Origin: Halorubrum trapanicum
GTDB lineage: Archaea > Halobacteriota > Halobacteria > Halobacteriales > Haloferacaceae
Reading direction: 5' to 3'
Length of the DNA: 64,000 nt
Assembly: GCF_002355655.1 (NCBI RefSeq)
Contig: NZ_AP017569.1
Span: 434,001 to 498,000 of the forward strand
A model generated the notes under the pieces. It was not told the origin of the DNA and ran no database searches. It worked only from the letters and a program-made list of their open reading frames with translations. Position numbers and translations under genes: made by a program. Positions 8,196-16,085 of this stretch are shown here, piece after piece. Within the stretch, counting starts at the first letter, position 1. The number at the start of each line of letters is the position of its first letter.

Positions 8196-8630
8196 CTTAT
8201 AAACATCGGCTTACAGAGCGACGCGCTGCGGCGACGCGTCGCGGCGGCGCGCCCCGGTGAGCGGCCGTCAGGCCGTGAACCGACGGTGCGAGGGAGTCGC
8301 TGGCGGCGCCAGCCGCCAGCGACGAGGCTGGGGAGGCGTGAGGTGCTGTGCGGTGCGGGGCGGGACTCAAAGGGGCAGTCGCGGGGCGGACGCAGGCGTT
8401 TACGAGAGCGAAGCTCTCGTGAGCCAATCAGAACGCTTCGCGTTCTGATGACGACGTAAGCACCGCAGGAGCGAGTGAAACGAGCGACGAGGAGCGTGGT
8501 TCGAGAGAGCGGAGCTCTCTCGTCATCCCGAAAATCGGAGATTTTCGGGCGACAGCGAGCGTGCGCCCGCCTCGCGGCTGGGGCTTTGGCGGTGTTCGTT
8601 GTCCGCCCTCACTTGATCGCTTATAAATAA
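8196..8630 (-). repeat. Structured intergenic repeat, copy A
   Basis: This fills most of the gap between gfcR and the glutaredoxin gene; no credible protein gene is present. It lies between CTTATAAA (8196) and TTATAAAT (8621-8628). Helices, listed in the minus-strand sense used for all copies, are: I, 8562-8580 with 8376-8394 (17 of 19 pairs); II, 8312-8322 with 8297-8307 (11 of 11); III, 8271-8275 with 8262-8266. The loop of helix I holds four further perfect hairpins with 3-nt loops (8402-8420, 8427-8449, 8502-8522, 8527-8549). Conserved unpaired blocks contain CTTTGAG and CCTCCCCAGCCTCG. The assigned strand is an inference from the TATA box position. Confidence 0.8.
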
Positions 8631-8771
8631 CACTCCGCCGCGTCGGGGGCGCTCTTCGTTTGTTCAGTCCTACCCTCCTCCGATTCGAGAAGTCTCGACC
8701 CCCGAACCGCCTCACGATCACCGCCCGTCCCGTGCGGAACCCATTTGCCTCGCCGTCGCGTACGCGTCCCC

Positions 8772-9116
8772 ATGACGTTCAGCCCCGAAACGGACGCCGA
8801 CCCCGAGGAGATCACCGAGCGCGTCGAGAACACCATCGCCGACAACGACGTGGTGCTGTTCATGAAGGGGAACCGCCTGATGCCGCAGTGCGGCTACTCG
8901 AAGCGCGCCGTCGAACTCATCTCCCAGCACGTCGAGGAGTTCGAGACGGTCGACGTGCTGCCCGCGCTGCCGCAGTACCGCGAGGCGCTCGAATCGCACA
9001 GCGGCTGGGAGACGATCCCGCAGACGTTCGTCGACGGCGAGTTCGTCGGCGGCAGCGACGTGCTCGCCGAACTCGACGAGCGCGGCGAGCTCGCCGCCGA
9101 ACTGGACGCGGAGTGA
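8772..9116 (+). CDS. Monothiol glutaredoxin (Grx4/GrxD type)
   Basis: A 114-residue thioredoxin-fold protein. The active site is C-G-Y-S in PQCGYSKRAVEL, a variant of the CGFS motif of monothiol glutaredoxins, preceded by VVLFMKGN as in that class. The glutathione-binding TIPQTFVDGEFVGGSD is present near residue 85. Such proteins carry or transfer Fe-S clusters with glutathione or another low-molecular-weight thiol; haloarchaea use gamma-glutamylcysteine. The ATG at 8772 gives a CATTTGCC box about 27 nt upstream. Confidence 0.88.
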   Translation: MTFSPETDADPEEITERVENTIADNDVVLFMKGNRLMPQCGYSKRAVELISQHVEEFETVDVLPALPQYREALESHSGWETIPQTFVDGEFVGGSDVLAELDERGELAAELDAE

Positions 9117-9205
9117 GCCCCGGCTCCGGTGCCGGATCCCCGCCTCGAAGCGTGAGACGCCGGACGAGCGCGTCGCGCCGATCTTCACATCTCGAAGGGC
9201 AGTCC

Positions 9206-9237
9206 ATATAAACCTACGGTGCCTACGTAGGGTAGGT
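9206..9237 (+). promoter_or_regulatory. TATA box followed by a four-fold CCTAC/GTAGG operator-like array
   Basis: ATATAAAC (9207-9214) is a strong TATA box. Directly after it come CCTAC (9213), CCTAC (9222), GTAGG (9227) and GTAGG (9232). These make a perfect palindrome CCTACGTAGG (9222-9231) flanked by ACCTAC (9212-9217) and its inverse GTAGGT (9232-9237). The array covers the expected transcription start near 9235, a position suited to a repressor that blocks polymerase. The downstream gene is at 9296. Confidence 0.55.
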
Positions 9238-9262
9238 GCAGCCGTTGCCGCTGCCGCCGTGA
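9236..9262 (+). CDS. Candidate 8-residue leader reading frame
   Basis: GTG at 9236 falls 27 nt after the centre of the TATA box, so it could open a leaderless transcript. The frame reads V-Q-P-L-P-L-P-P and stops at 9262, 33 nt before the main ATG at 9296. The start is predicted from spacing only. It may be an artefact of a GTG in the operator; a role in reaching the internal start is inference. Confidence 0.25.
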   Translation: MQPLPLPP

Positions 9263-9295
9263 CCACCGGTTCGATCCCACCGCATTCCACAAACA

Positions 9296-9865
9296 ATGAC
9301 AGGCCGCGTGTTCCGACTTCATTCGACGCTCGAACTGCCCCTCGAAGACGTAGAGACGTACTTCGACGAAGACCCCGATCTGCCGCAGGAGATCGACGAC
9401 ATCGACATCACGCGTCGAAACAACACACTCATCATCAAGGCCCTGTCCGACGACGAGTCGATCAGCAAGTACACGCCCACGGCGCAGCTGAAGGCGTCGG
9501 TCACGGAGACCCGCGTCTGGGAGGAGGAGCCGCCGCGCGCCGGCGGCCCGCAGTGGATGGACGACGAGGAGGAAGAGATCCCCTCCGAGCTCGTCGAGTT
9601 CGCCTGCTTCAAGGGCGACCGCGAGACCGTCCTCCAGAACTCCGCGCTCCAGTACCCCATGTTCCTCGTGCTCCGCAAGATCGCGACGCTCTCCGAGAAG
9701 GGGACGCTGACCGCGATCACCGAGGAGGACGGCGAGCTGGAGGCGACGCGGATCGTCGAGGGCGAGCCGCGCCCCGCCAGCATCGAGGTCGTCGAGAGCC
9801 CGCAGGGCGCCGGCGAGGGCGACGGCGGCGTCAACTGGCGCGACAACGAGTTCATCTCGGACTGA
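9296..9865 (+). CDS. Conserved haloarchaeal protein of unknown function
   Basis: A 189-residue, strongly acidic soluble protein with no signal peptide or membrane helix. It has an N-terminal alpha/beta segment (GRVFRLHSTLELPLEDVETY), a central acidic stretch (DDEEEEIPSE) and a conserved-looking segment LQYPMFLVLRKIATLSEKGT. I recognise it as a widespread haloarchaeal family of unknown function but cannot name it reliably. Its promoter carries the CCTAC operator array, so it is probably under dedicated control. Confidence 0.72.
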   Translation: MTGRVFRLHSTLELPLEDVETYFDEDPDLPQEIDDIDITRRNNTLIIKALSDDESISKYTPTAQLKASVTETRVWEEEPPRAGGPQWMDDEEEEIPSELVEFACFKGDRETVLQNSALQYPMFLVLRKIATLSEKGTLTAITEEDGELEATRIVEGEPRPASIEVVESPQGAGEGDGGVNWRDNEFISD

Positions 9866-9948
9866 CGCGGCGCGAGAGCCACCGAACGCGCCCGACCGAA
9901 CGCGGGCCGACCGCCGACCCTTTATCCGCGCGACTCCCTCCTCCGGCC

Positions 9949-10662
9949 ATGAGCAACTGGGTGAGCCTCTTCTCCGGCGGCAAGGACTCCTCGTGGGCGC
10001 TGTACCGCGCCTTGGAGGAGGGCCTCGACGTCTCGCGGCTCCTGACCGTCCACCCCGCCGGCGACTCGTACATGTACCACACGCCGGCGACGGAGCTCGC
10101 CTCGCTCGCGGCCGAGAGCGTCGGGATCGACCTCGTCGAGGTGTCGCCCGACGACTTCGGCGCGGACGACGTGGACGACGCGGGCGCGCAGGGTGACGCC
10201 GAGCTGGAGCCGATGGAGGCGGCGCTCCGGGAGGTCGCCGCCGCGGACGGCGTCGACCTCGCGGGCGTCACGGCCGGCGCCGTCGAGAGCGAGTTCCAGA
10301 CGAACCGGATCCAAGACATGTGCGACCGCCTCGGGATCGACCTGTTCGCGCCGCTGTGGCAGCGGGACCCGGTCGAACTGGCGGAGGAAATGCTCGACGC
10401 CGGCTTCGAGATCCGGATCGTCCAGGTGGCGGCGTACGGCCTCGACGAGTCGTGGCTCGGGCGACGCTTCGACGCCGACGCGCTCGACGACCTGCTCGCG
10501 CTCCGCGAGGAGTACGGCGTCCACCCGCTCGGCGAGGGCGGGGAGTTCGAGACGTACGTCGTCGACGGCCCGCACATGGAACGCCGCATCGACCTGACCT
10601 ACGACGCGGTGTGGGAGGGCGACCGCGGCCACGTCGAGATTCGGGACGCGGCGTTGGAGTGA
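9949..10662 (+). CDS. dph6: Diphthine--ammonia ligase (Dph6-type ATP pyrophosphatase)
   Basis: A 237-residue PP-loop ATPase. The N terminus has the pyrophosphatase P-loop SGGKDSSWALY at residues about 9-19. Later segments fit the family: TAGAVESEFQTNRI, DLFAPLWQRDP and GEGGEFETYVVDGP. The enzyme performs the last step of diphthamide synthesis, amidating diphthine on elongation factor aEF2 using ATP and ammonium. dph2, for the first step, is at 19655. TTTATCC about 27 nt upstream supports the start. Its 3' end is duplicated in tandem. Confidence 0.88.
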   Translation: MSNWVSLFSGGKDSSWALYRALEEGLDVSRLLTVHPAGDSYMYHTPATELASLAAESVGIDLVEVSPDDFGADDVDDAGAQGDAELEPMEAALREVAAADGVDLAGVTAGAVESEFQTNRIQDMCDRLGIDLFAPLWQRDPVELAEEMLDAGFEIRIVQVAAYGLDESWLGRRFDADALDDLLALREEYGVHPLGEGGEFETYVVDGPHMERRIDLTYDAVWEGDRGHVEIRDAALE

Positions 10663-10683
10663 TTCGGGATGCGGCGTTGGAGT
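10638..10683 (+). repeat. 23-bp tandem duplication of the dph6 3' end
   Basis: The last codons and stop of dph6 (10638-10660, from GATTCGGGACG to TTGGAGT) are copied directly behind at 10661-10683 with one change (C to T). Another 7 bases, GATTCGG, follow. The stop codon lies at the unit junction, so the protein is not extended. This looks like a recent slippage or unequal-crossover event. Confidence 0.9.
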
Positions 10684-10723
10684 GATTCGGAATCTTCTCT
10701 CGAAACGGATCGAAAACCCCTCG

Positions 10724-11977
10724 CTACGGCCAGCTGCCGGCCTGATCGTACGCGTCCACGATCCGACCGATGCCGACGACGTACGCCGCGGTGCGGAGGT
10801 TGGGGACGTCGTTCGACTCGTAGGTGTCGACCAGCGTGTCGAACGCGTCCGTGATCACGCGTTCCAGTTCCTCGTTGACGCGCTCCTCGGTCCAGCTGAA
10901 CCGCTGTCGGTTCTGGACCCACTCGAAGTAGGAGACGGTGACGCCGCCCGCGTTCGCGAGGATGTCGGGGACGACGTGCGTGTCGCGCTCGGCGAGCACG
11001 TCGTCGGCGTCGGGCGTGAGCGGCCCGTTGGCCGCCTCGACGACCAGCTTCGCGTCGACGTCCGCCGCGAGGTCCTCGTCGACCGCGTTCTCCAGCGCGG
11101 CCGGGACGAGGCAGTCGACGTCGAGCGTGAGCAGCTCGTCGTTGGTGAGCGGGTCCGTTTCGGGGTACTCGACCACCGAGCCGGTCTCGGCCTTGTGCGC
11201 CTTCACCTCTCGCGGGTCGAGCCCGTCGGGGTCGTGGATTCCGCCGGAGGAGTCGGACACCGCGACCACGCTCGCGCCGAGGTCGTCGAGCAGCGCGGCG
11301 GCGATCGAGCCGGCGTTGCCGTACCCCTGGACCGCGACCGTCGCGCCCGCGAGGTCGCGGTCGAGCCAGTCGAACGCCTCGCGGGCCGACAGCGCCACGG
11401 AGCGGCCGGTCGCCTCGACGCGGCCCTCGCTGCCGCCGGAGTCGAGCGCCTTCCCCGTGATGACGCCGGGCGCGGTGGTGTTCTCTAAGGTCTCGTAGGT
11501 GTCTTTGATCCAGTTCATCTCGCGCTGTCCGGTGTTGACGTCCGGCGCGGGGATGTCGCGGTCCTCGCCGATCAGCGGGCGGAGTTCGGTCGCGAACGCT
11601 CGGGTGAGCCGTTCAAGCTCGGTCTCCGAGTAGTCGGCCGGATCGATCGCGATTCCCCCTTTCCCGCCCCCGTAAGGGACGTCGACGACGGCGCACTTGT
11701 ACGCCATCCACCCGGACAGCGCCTTCACCTCGTCGCGGGTGACGCCCGGGTGATAGCGGATCCCGCCCTTGTACGGGCCCCGGTCGCCGTTGAACTGCGA
11801 GCGGTACGCGCGGACGGTCTCCAGCGAGCCGTCGTCGCGCTCGAACGTCAGGTTCGTCTCCAACACCCGCTCCGGGTTCTTCAGGCGCTCGATGACGCCC
11901 GGATCGGCGTCGACGACCGCCGCGGCGTCGTCCACCTGCTCTCGCAGACTCTCGAACGGGTTCGCCTCAGAAGACAT
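10724..11977 (-). CDS. gdhA: Glutamate dehydrogenase (paralogue 1)
   Basis: A 417-residue Glu/Leu/Phe/Val dehydrogenase that interconverts glutamate and 2-oxoglutarate plus ammonium. The catalytic lysine region is present ([12 protein letters not shown] and [15 protein letters not shown]), as is the Rossmann turn [14 protein letters not shown] near residue 215. The conserved [19 protein letters not shown] follows. AATTAACC about 27 nt upstream of the ATG indicates a leaderless transcript. A second, clearly diverged paralogue is at 57236-58552. Haloarchaea often have several with different cofactor use, which I cannot assign here. Confidence 0.93.
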   Translation of the reverse strand: MSSEANPFESLREQVDDAAAVVDADPGVIERLKNPERVLETNLTFERDDGSLETVRAYRSQFNGDRGPYKGGIRYHPGVTRDEVKALSGWMAYKCAVVDVPYGGGKGGIAIDPADYSETELERLTRAFATELRPLIGEDRDIPAPDVNTGQREMNWIKDTYETLENTTAPGVITGKALDSGGSEGRVEATGRSVALSAREAFDWLDRDLAGATVAVQGYGNAGSIAAALLDDLGASVVAVSDSSGGIHDPDGLDPREVKAHKAETGSVVEYPETDPLTNDELLTLDVDCLVPAALENAVDEDLAADVDAKLVVEAANGPLTPDADDVLAERDTHVVPDILANAGGVTVSYFEWVQNRQRFSWTEERVNEELERVITDAFDTLVDTYESNDVPNLRTAAYVVGIGRIVDAYDQAGSWP

Positions 11978-12055
11978 ACCTCCACGTGCTGGGGGGCCGG
12001 GGTTAATTGTGACGGACGCCGCGAGTTCGCGCCGCCGCCGGGTCGGCGCCCGGCC

Positions 12056-12937
12056 TCAGCGGTCGGCCTCGGGCGCTCGGTCGAGGATCCGCTCCGCCTG
12101 CGCGATCAGCGGCGCGTCGATCATCTCGCCGTCGACCTGGAAGACAGCCCGGCCCTCCCGCTCTGCCTCGTCGCGCGCGTCGAGGACGGCCTCGGCCCAC
12201 TCGACGTCCGCCGAATCCGGCGTGAACGCCTCGTTGATCGGCGCCACCTGCGCCGGGTGGATCGCGAGCTTCCCGTCGTAGCCGAGCCGCCGCGCGAACG
12301 CCGCGTCCTCGCGGAGCCCCGCCTCGTCGGAGAAGTCCGTGTACACCGTGTCGATCGCGTCGACCTCGGCCGCGCTCGCCGCCAGCACGACGTGCTCGCG
12401 GGCGTACAGCACCTCCGTCCCCTCGTCGGACCGGGTCGCGCCCACGTCGGCGGCGAGGTCCTCGGCGCCGAAGACGAGCGCGTCGGTCGCGTCCGCGGCC
12501 GCGATCGACTGCGCAGCGAGAACCCCCGCCGCGGTCTCGACGAGCGCGAAGACGGCGAGGTCGCGCCCGCGCTCGGCGCACAGTTCGGCGACGCGCTCGA
12601 CCCGGTCGGCGGCCTCGACCTTCGGGAGCATCACCGCGTCGAGGCGGACCTCGTCGGTTCCCTCCTCCGGCCGGTCCCCGTCCTCGCCGCCTTCCCCCAA
12701 CACGCCGTCGAGGTCGGCCGCCGGCGACTCGGCGGTCAACCGCACGCAGACCTCCGCGTCGGGGTCGAAATCGGGGTCGGCGAGCACCTCGCGGACCGCC
12801 GCCCTCGCCTCGTCCTTCCGGCCGGGAGCGACGGCGTCTTCGAGGTCGAAGCAGATCACGTCGGCGCCGGCGTCGGGCGCCTTCCGCATGAGGTCGGGGC
12901 TGTCGCCGGGAGAGAACAGCAGGCTTCGTCTGGCCAT
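12056..12937 (-). CDS. HpcH/HpaI-citrate lyase beta-family lyase (CitE-like)
   Basis: A 293-residue TIM-barrel protein of the CitE family. The CoA-ester and metal-binding motifs are visible: ICFDLEDAVAPGRK near residue 30, the central VFALVETAAGV and VFGAEDLAADVG, and KLAIHPAQVAPINEAF. Relatives cleave or hydrolyse malyl-CoA, beta-methylmalyl-CoA or citramalyl-CoA; in haloarchaea such enzymes serve the methylaspartate cycle. The exact substrate is not readable. It is divergent from a MaoC-type hydratase at 13458, which would suit a shared acyl-CoA pathway. TTTATATC about 27 nt upstream supports the start. Confidence 0.85.
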   Translation of the reverse strand: MARRSLLFSPGDSPDLMRKAPDAGADVICFDLEDAVAPGRKDEARAAVREVLADPDFDPDAEVCVRLTAESPAADLDGVLGEGGEDGDRPEEGTDEVRLDAVMLPKVEAADRVERVAELCAERGRDLAVFALVETAAGVLAAQSIAAADATDALVFGAEDLAADVGATRSDEGTEVLYAREHVVLAASAAEVDAIDTVYTDFSDEAGLREDAAFARRLGYDGKLAIHPAQVAPINEAFTPDSADVEWAEAVLDARDEAEREGRAVFQVDGEMIDAPLIAQAERILDRAPEADR

Positions 12938-12989
12938 GTCGAGGCCTCCCCGGCGTCCGATATAAATCGTTGGCGTCTGCGGTGGACGA

Positions 12990-13368
12990 TTTATAAATAA
13001 CCGAGACGGTGCGGCGGCGCGCGCCGGTGAGCGGCCGACAGGCCGCGAACCGCACGCGCGAGGGAGTCGGGCGCGACGAGGGCGATCGAAGAGAGCCCGA
13101 AGACGCGCCCGACGAGGCTGGGGAGGTGTGAGGTGCGGTTGCGGTGCTGGGCGGGATTCAAAGGGGCAGTCGCGAGGACGAAGACGCGTGACGCAAGGAC
13201 CGCAAGGAGGGAGCGTTAGCGACCGACTGAGGACCGTAGCGAGCGCATCGAGTCCTCGCGACTGGGGCTTTGGCGGTGTTCGCCGCCGATCAACTAGCAG
13301 TTATTTATAAGCGAGCGGCTGGGGCTTTGGCGGTGTTCGCTGTCGATCCGCAGTCAGCTATTTATAAA
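12990..13368 (-). repeat. Structured intergenic repeat, copy B
   Basis: This occupies the gap between the divergent CitE and MaoC genes; no protein gene is credible. It has the same architecture as copy A, in the same orientation: helix I 13252-13264 with 13167-13179 (13 of 13), helix II 13104-13112 with 13067-13075 (9 of 9, a sequence unlike the other copies), helix III 13041-13046 with 13031-13036. The end near 13261 carries an extra direct copy of the module GGGGCTTTGGCGGTGTTCGC plus a TTTATAA box (boxes at 13304-13310 and 13361-13367). MaoC expression starts just beyond this end. Confidence 0.8.
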
Positions 13369-13457
13369 CGAGCGGCTGAACGCCGGACGGAATCACCACG
13401 AACGACACCCCGATAAAGAGCGGTACCGATTTCACGTCACCGAGTGACCGGGAAACC

Positions 13458-13934
13458 ATGACGGGACTGTACTACGAGGAGTTCGAGGTCGGCGAGACCA
13501 TCGAACACGCGAAGCGACGGACGATAAGCGAGGCGGACAACCAGCGCTTCTGCGACATGACGATGAACCAGCAGCCGCTCCACCTCGACGCCGACTTCGC
13601 CGGGGAGACCCAGTTCGGCGAACGGATCGTGAACGGGCTGTACACGATGTCGCTCGCGGTCGGCCTCACCATCCCGGAGACGACCGACGGGACCATCGTC
13701 GCGAACCTCTCGTACGACGACGTCGAACACCCGAACCCCGTCTTCCACGGCGACACGATCCGCGCGCGGTCGACGGTCACCGACAAGCGGGAGACGAGCG
13801 ACGGCGAGCGCGGCGTCGTCACCATGCGCGTGGAGGCGTTCAAGGTCGTCGACGGCGACGACGACGTCCTCGTCTGCGAGCTCGAGCGGACGGTGCTCTC
13901 GGAGAAGCGGCGGGCGGACGACGGGAGCGAATAG
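13458..13934 (+). CDS. MaoC-family (R)-specific enoyl-CoA hydratase
   Basis: A 158-residue hot-dog-fold protein. Near the N terminus it has YYEEFEVGETIEHAKRRTIS, then a hydratase-type segment with MNQQPLHLDADFAGETQFGE and VNGLYTMSLAVGL. Such proteins hydrate or dehydrate enoyl-CoA thioesters. It is divergent from the CitE-like gene, suggesting one CoA-ester route. The start is ATG 13458; CGATTTCAC 27 nt upstream would make it leaderless. GATAAAG near 13414 with a GTG at 13444 could instead give a 5-residue frame ending in the ATGA of this start. I cannot decide between them. Confidence 0.85.
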   Translation: MTGLYYEEFEVGETIEHAKRRTISEADNQRFCDMTMNQQPLHLDADFAGETQFGERIVNGLYTMSLAVGLTIPETTDGTIVANLSYDDVEHPNPVFHGDTIRARSTVTDKRETSDGERGVVTMRVEAFKVVDGDDDVLVCELERTVLSEKRRADDGSE

Positions 13935-13975
13935 GCCGGCCAGGCGGCGACCCGAGACCGCGGCGTCGGCCCCGG

Positions 13976-14578
13976 TCAGTCCTCGCTGGCCAACAGCAGC
14001 CCGAGGTAGGAGGTCCGGACCTGGTCGTCCGCGTCGAGGCCGAGGCGGCCGAGCGCCTCGACCGCCGCGTCGCGCGCCGCGTCGACCTCGCCCTCCGCCT
14101 CGACCTCCCGCTCGATCTCGACGTACTCGTCGAGCCCGCTCACGGCGTCGAGCGTCACCGTGAAGCCGTCGTACGACCAGAACTCGCGGCGCTTCTCGAC
14201 GGTCGCGGCCGGCTCGAAGCCGAGCCCCGAGAGGACCGCGGCGAGGGCCTCGCCGTCGTCGACGCCCGTCTCGTGTTCGGCGCGCGTCTTCGAGGCCGCC
14301 TCGAGGAGCGGTCCTTTATAAGTGACCGTCGCAGACGCGTCGGCGTCGGCTTCCGCAAACGCGTCGACGTCGGCTCCCGACGACGGTCCGTCCTCCGCCG
14401 CCAGCGGCGTCTCGCGCCGGATACGGAGCGCCTCGTCGGTCTCGGCGAACTCGCGGTGGGGCGCGTCGTAGTAGGTGTCGCGCTGGCGGCGCGCGTCGAC
14501 GCGCTCGGCGCCGGCCTCGCAGAGGCGCTCGCGAGTCGCGTCCAAGTCGGCCGGGACCTTGATCTCGACCTCGTACAT
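13976..14578 (-). CDS. CYTH-domain protein (class IV adenylate cyclase / thiamine triphosphatase-like)
   Basis: A 200-residue CYTH-superfamily protein. The signature E-x-E-x-K is at the N terminus (MYEVEIKV). Alternating charged strands follow, with R-x-R in LRIRRE, TYKGPLL, EKRREFWSY, TLDAVSGLDEYVEIE, and R-T-S-Y-L near the end, as in the triphosphate tunnel. Archaeal members are annotated as CyaB adenylate cyclases, but triphosphatase activity is equally possible. ATG 14578 was chosen because it places the E-x-E-x-K motif at residues 3-7. Confidence 0.84.
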   Translation of the reverse strand: MYEVEIKVPADLDATRERLCEAGAERVDARRQRDTYYDAPHREFAETDEALRIRRETPLAAEDGPSSGADVDAFAEADADASATVTYKGPLLEAASKTRAEHETGVDDGEALAAVLSGLGFEPAATVEKRREFWSYDGFTVTLDAVSGLDEYVEIEREVEAEGEVDAARDAAVEALGRLGLDADDQVRTSYLGLLLASED

Positions 14579-14754
14579 GCCCGAAGGTGCGGCCGGGGCG
14601 TTCATAAGCGGCGCGGGACTCTGCGGACTTTCGCGGCGGCCGCCGGGACCCGCTCGCCCGGCACCGCACACCCCGAACCGCCGCAGTCTCCCGTTCGCCG
14701 GCGGCCTTCGGGCCGAACCGTGCTTCTTAAGGGTGTAACAGGTGACGTTCGGGT

Positions 14755-15690
14755 ATGAGCGATCAGGAGCAAGCGGACGCGGCCGACGAGGCCGAGGAGA
14801 CCGAGACCGAGACTGACGCCGACGGACTCGAAGACGGCGACTTCGTCCGCGTCGCGTACACGATCCGCACGGCGGACGACGGCCGCGTCATCGACACGAC
14901 CGACGAGGAGACGGCCGAAGACGCCGAGATCGACGTCGAGGAGTACGAGTTCGAGCCCCGCATCATCGCGCTCGGCGCCGGCCACGTGTTCCCCACCGTC
15001 GAGGAGGCGTTCGTCGGCGGCGCCGTCGGCGACGAGGGCACGGTCGACGTCCCCGCCGAGGACGCCTTCGGCGAGTACGACCCCGACGAGGTCGAGACGG
15101 TCAAGGCCGACAAGATCCCCGAGGACGACCGCTACCCCGGCGCGCAGGTCCAGATCGACAACCAGCAGGGCCACCTCGAGACGATCATCGGCGGCCGCGC
15201 CCGCGTCGACTTCAACCACCCGCTGGCCGGCGAGGACCTCGAGTACGAGTACGAGATCCTCGAAGCGATCGACGACCGCGAGGAGCAGGCCGCCGGCATG
15301 CTCGGCATGTACCTCCAGGAGGCCCCTGAGGTCCGCATCGAGACGGAAACGGAGGAAGAGGAGACCGTCACCGAAGACGACGACGGCGAGGAGACCGTCG
15401 AGACCGAGGAAGTCGAGAAGGACGTCCTCTACGTCACGGCGACGCAGGCGATGCAGATGAACCAGCAGTGGATGTTCCAGAAACAGCAGATCGCGCAGGA
15501 CCTCATGGACCGCCTCGACCTCGACCGCGTGGTCATCGAGGAGGTCATCGAGGGCGGCGGCATGGGCGGTCTCGGCGGCATGATGGGCGGCATGGGCGGC
15601 GCCGGCGGCGGCGACGTCGACATCGAGGAGGCGCTCGAGGACGTCGACGTCGACGCCGACGAGATCGCCGACGAGATCGACGAAGAGTAG
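14755..15690 (+). CDS. FKBP-type peptidyl-prolyl isomerase (SlyD-like) with acidic extensions
   Basis: A 311-residue protein. After a 25-residue acidic N terminus, residues about 28-180 form an FKBP domain with the SlyD-type insert-in-flap arrangement (GDFVRVAYTIRT, VFPTVEEAFVGGAVGDEG, AFGEYDPDEVETV, NHPLAGEDLEYEYEI). It should catalyse cis/trans proline isomerisation and chaperone folding. The C-terminal half is unusual: acidic, then VTATQAMQMNQQWMFQKQQIAQDLMDRL, and a Gly/Met-rich segment with GGMGG repeats. A CTTCTTAAGG box about 27 nt upstream supports the start. Confidence 0.88.
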   Translation: MSDQEQADAADEAEETETETDADGLEDGDFVRVAYTIRTADDGRVIDTTDEETAEDAEIDVEEYEFEPRIIALGAGHVFPTVEEAFVGGAVGDEGTVDVPAEDAFGEYDPDEVETVKADKIPEDDRYPGAQVQIDNQQGHLETIIGGRARVDFNHPLAGEDLEYEYEILEAIDDREEQAAGMLGMYLQEAPEVRIETETEEEETVTEDDDGEETVETEEVEKDVLYVTATQAMQMNQQWMFQKQQIAQDLMDRLDLDRVVIEEVIEGGGMGGLGGMMGGMGGAGGGDVDIEEALEDVDVDADEIADEIDEE

Positions 15691-15798
15691 TCGACTCCGC
15701 TTCCCTCCCCCGCGATTCTACCGTTTTTGTTGGCCGGCGAGCGACCGCCCCGCCGGGCGAACGGATCCCTTTTGCCCGGCGGCGCGTCCACACCGAGT

Positions 15799-16059
15799 AT
15801 GGAGATCGAACGGGCACGCGAGGACGCGCTCGTCGCCGGGGTCGCGGGCGCGGCGACGGTCGCGATCGCGCTGCTGTCGAGTTTCACCGGCGTCGTCTCG
15901 GCCGCGACGCTCCCGACGCTGGCGCCGCTCGCCGTGTACGCGCTGTATCTCTTTTCGCGGAAGGGCGGCCCGTACGGGGCGCTCGATACCGCGCGCAACT
16001 GGGCGGTCGCGGCGGGCGTCGTCGGCGCGGTCGTCCTCCTCGGGTCCGCTGCGCTGTAG
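15799..16059 (+). CDS. Small two-helix membrane protein
   Basis: An 86-residue protein with a charged N terminus (EIERAREDALV) and about three hydrophobic stretches, the last ending close to the C terminus. No family is recognised. A CCCTTTTGCC box about 27 nt upstream supports ATG 15799. It is convergent with the RecA-like gene that follows. Confidence 0.65.
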   Translation: MEIERAREDALVAGVAGAATVAIALLSSFTGVVSAATLPTLAPLAVYALYLFSRKGGPYGALDTARNWAVAAGVVGAVVLLGSAAL

Positions 16060-16085
16060 GCTGGGAGCGCGACGGGTCGACCCCG

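Noticed and set aside
8197-8427. Short frame with the string ATAPLSPAPHRTAPHASPASS and similar frames in the other repeat copies (e.g. 20962-21183, 42968-43273, 58803-59054)
   Set aside because: These are translations of the structured repeat. Frames differ between copies, composition is basic and Ser/Pro-rich, and the conserved unit is the DNA or RNA fold.
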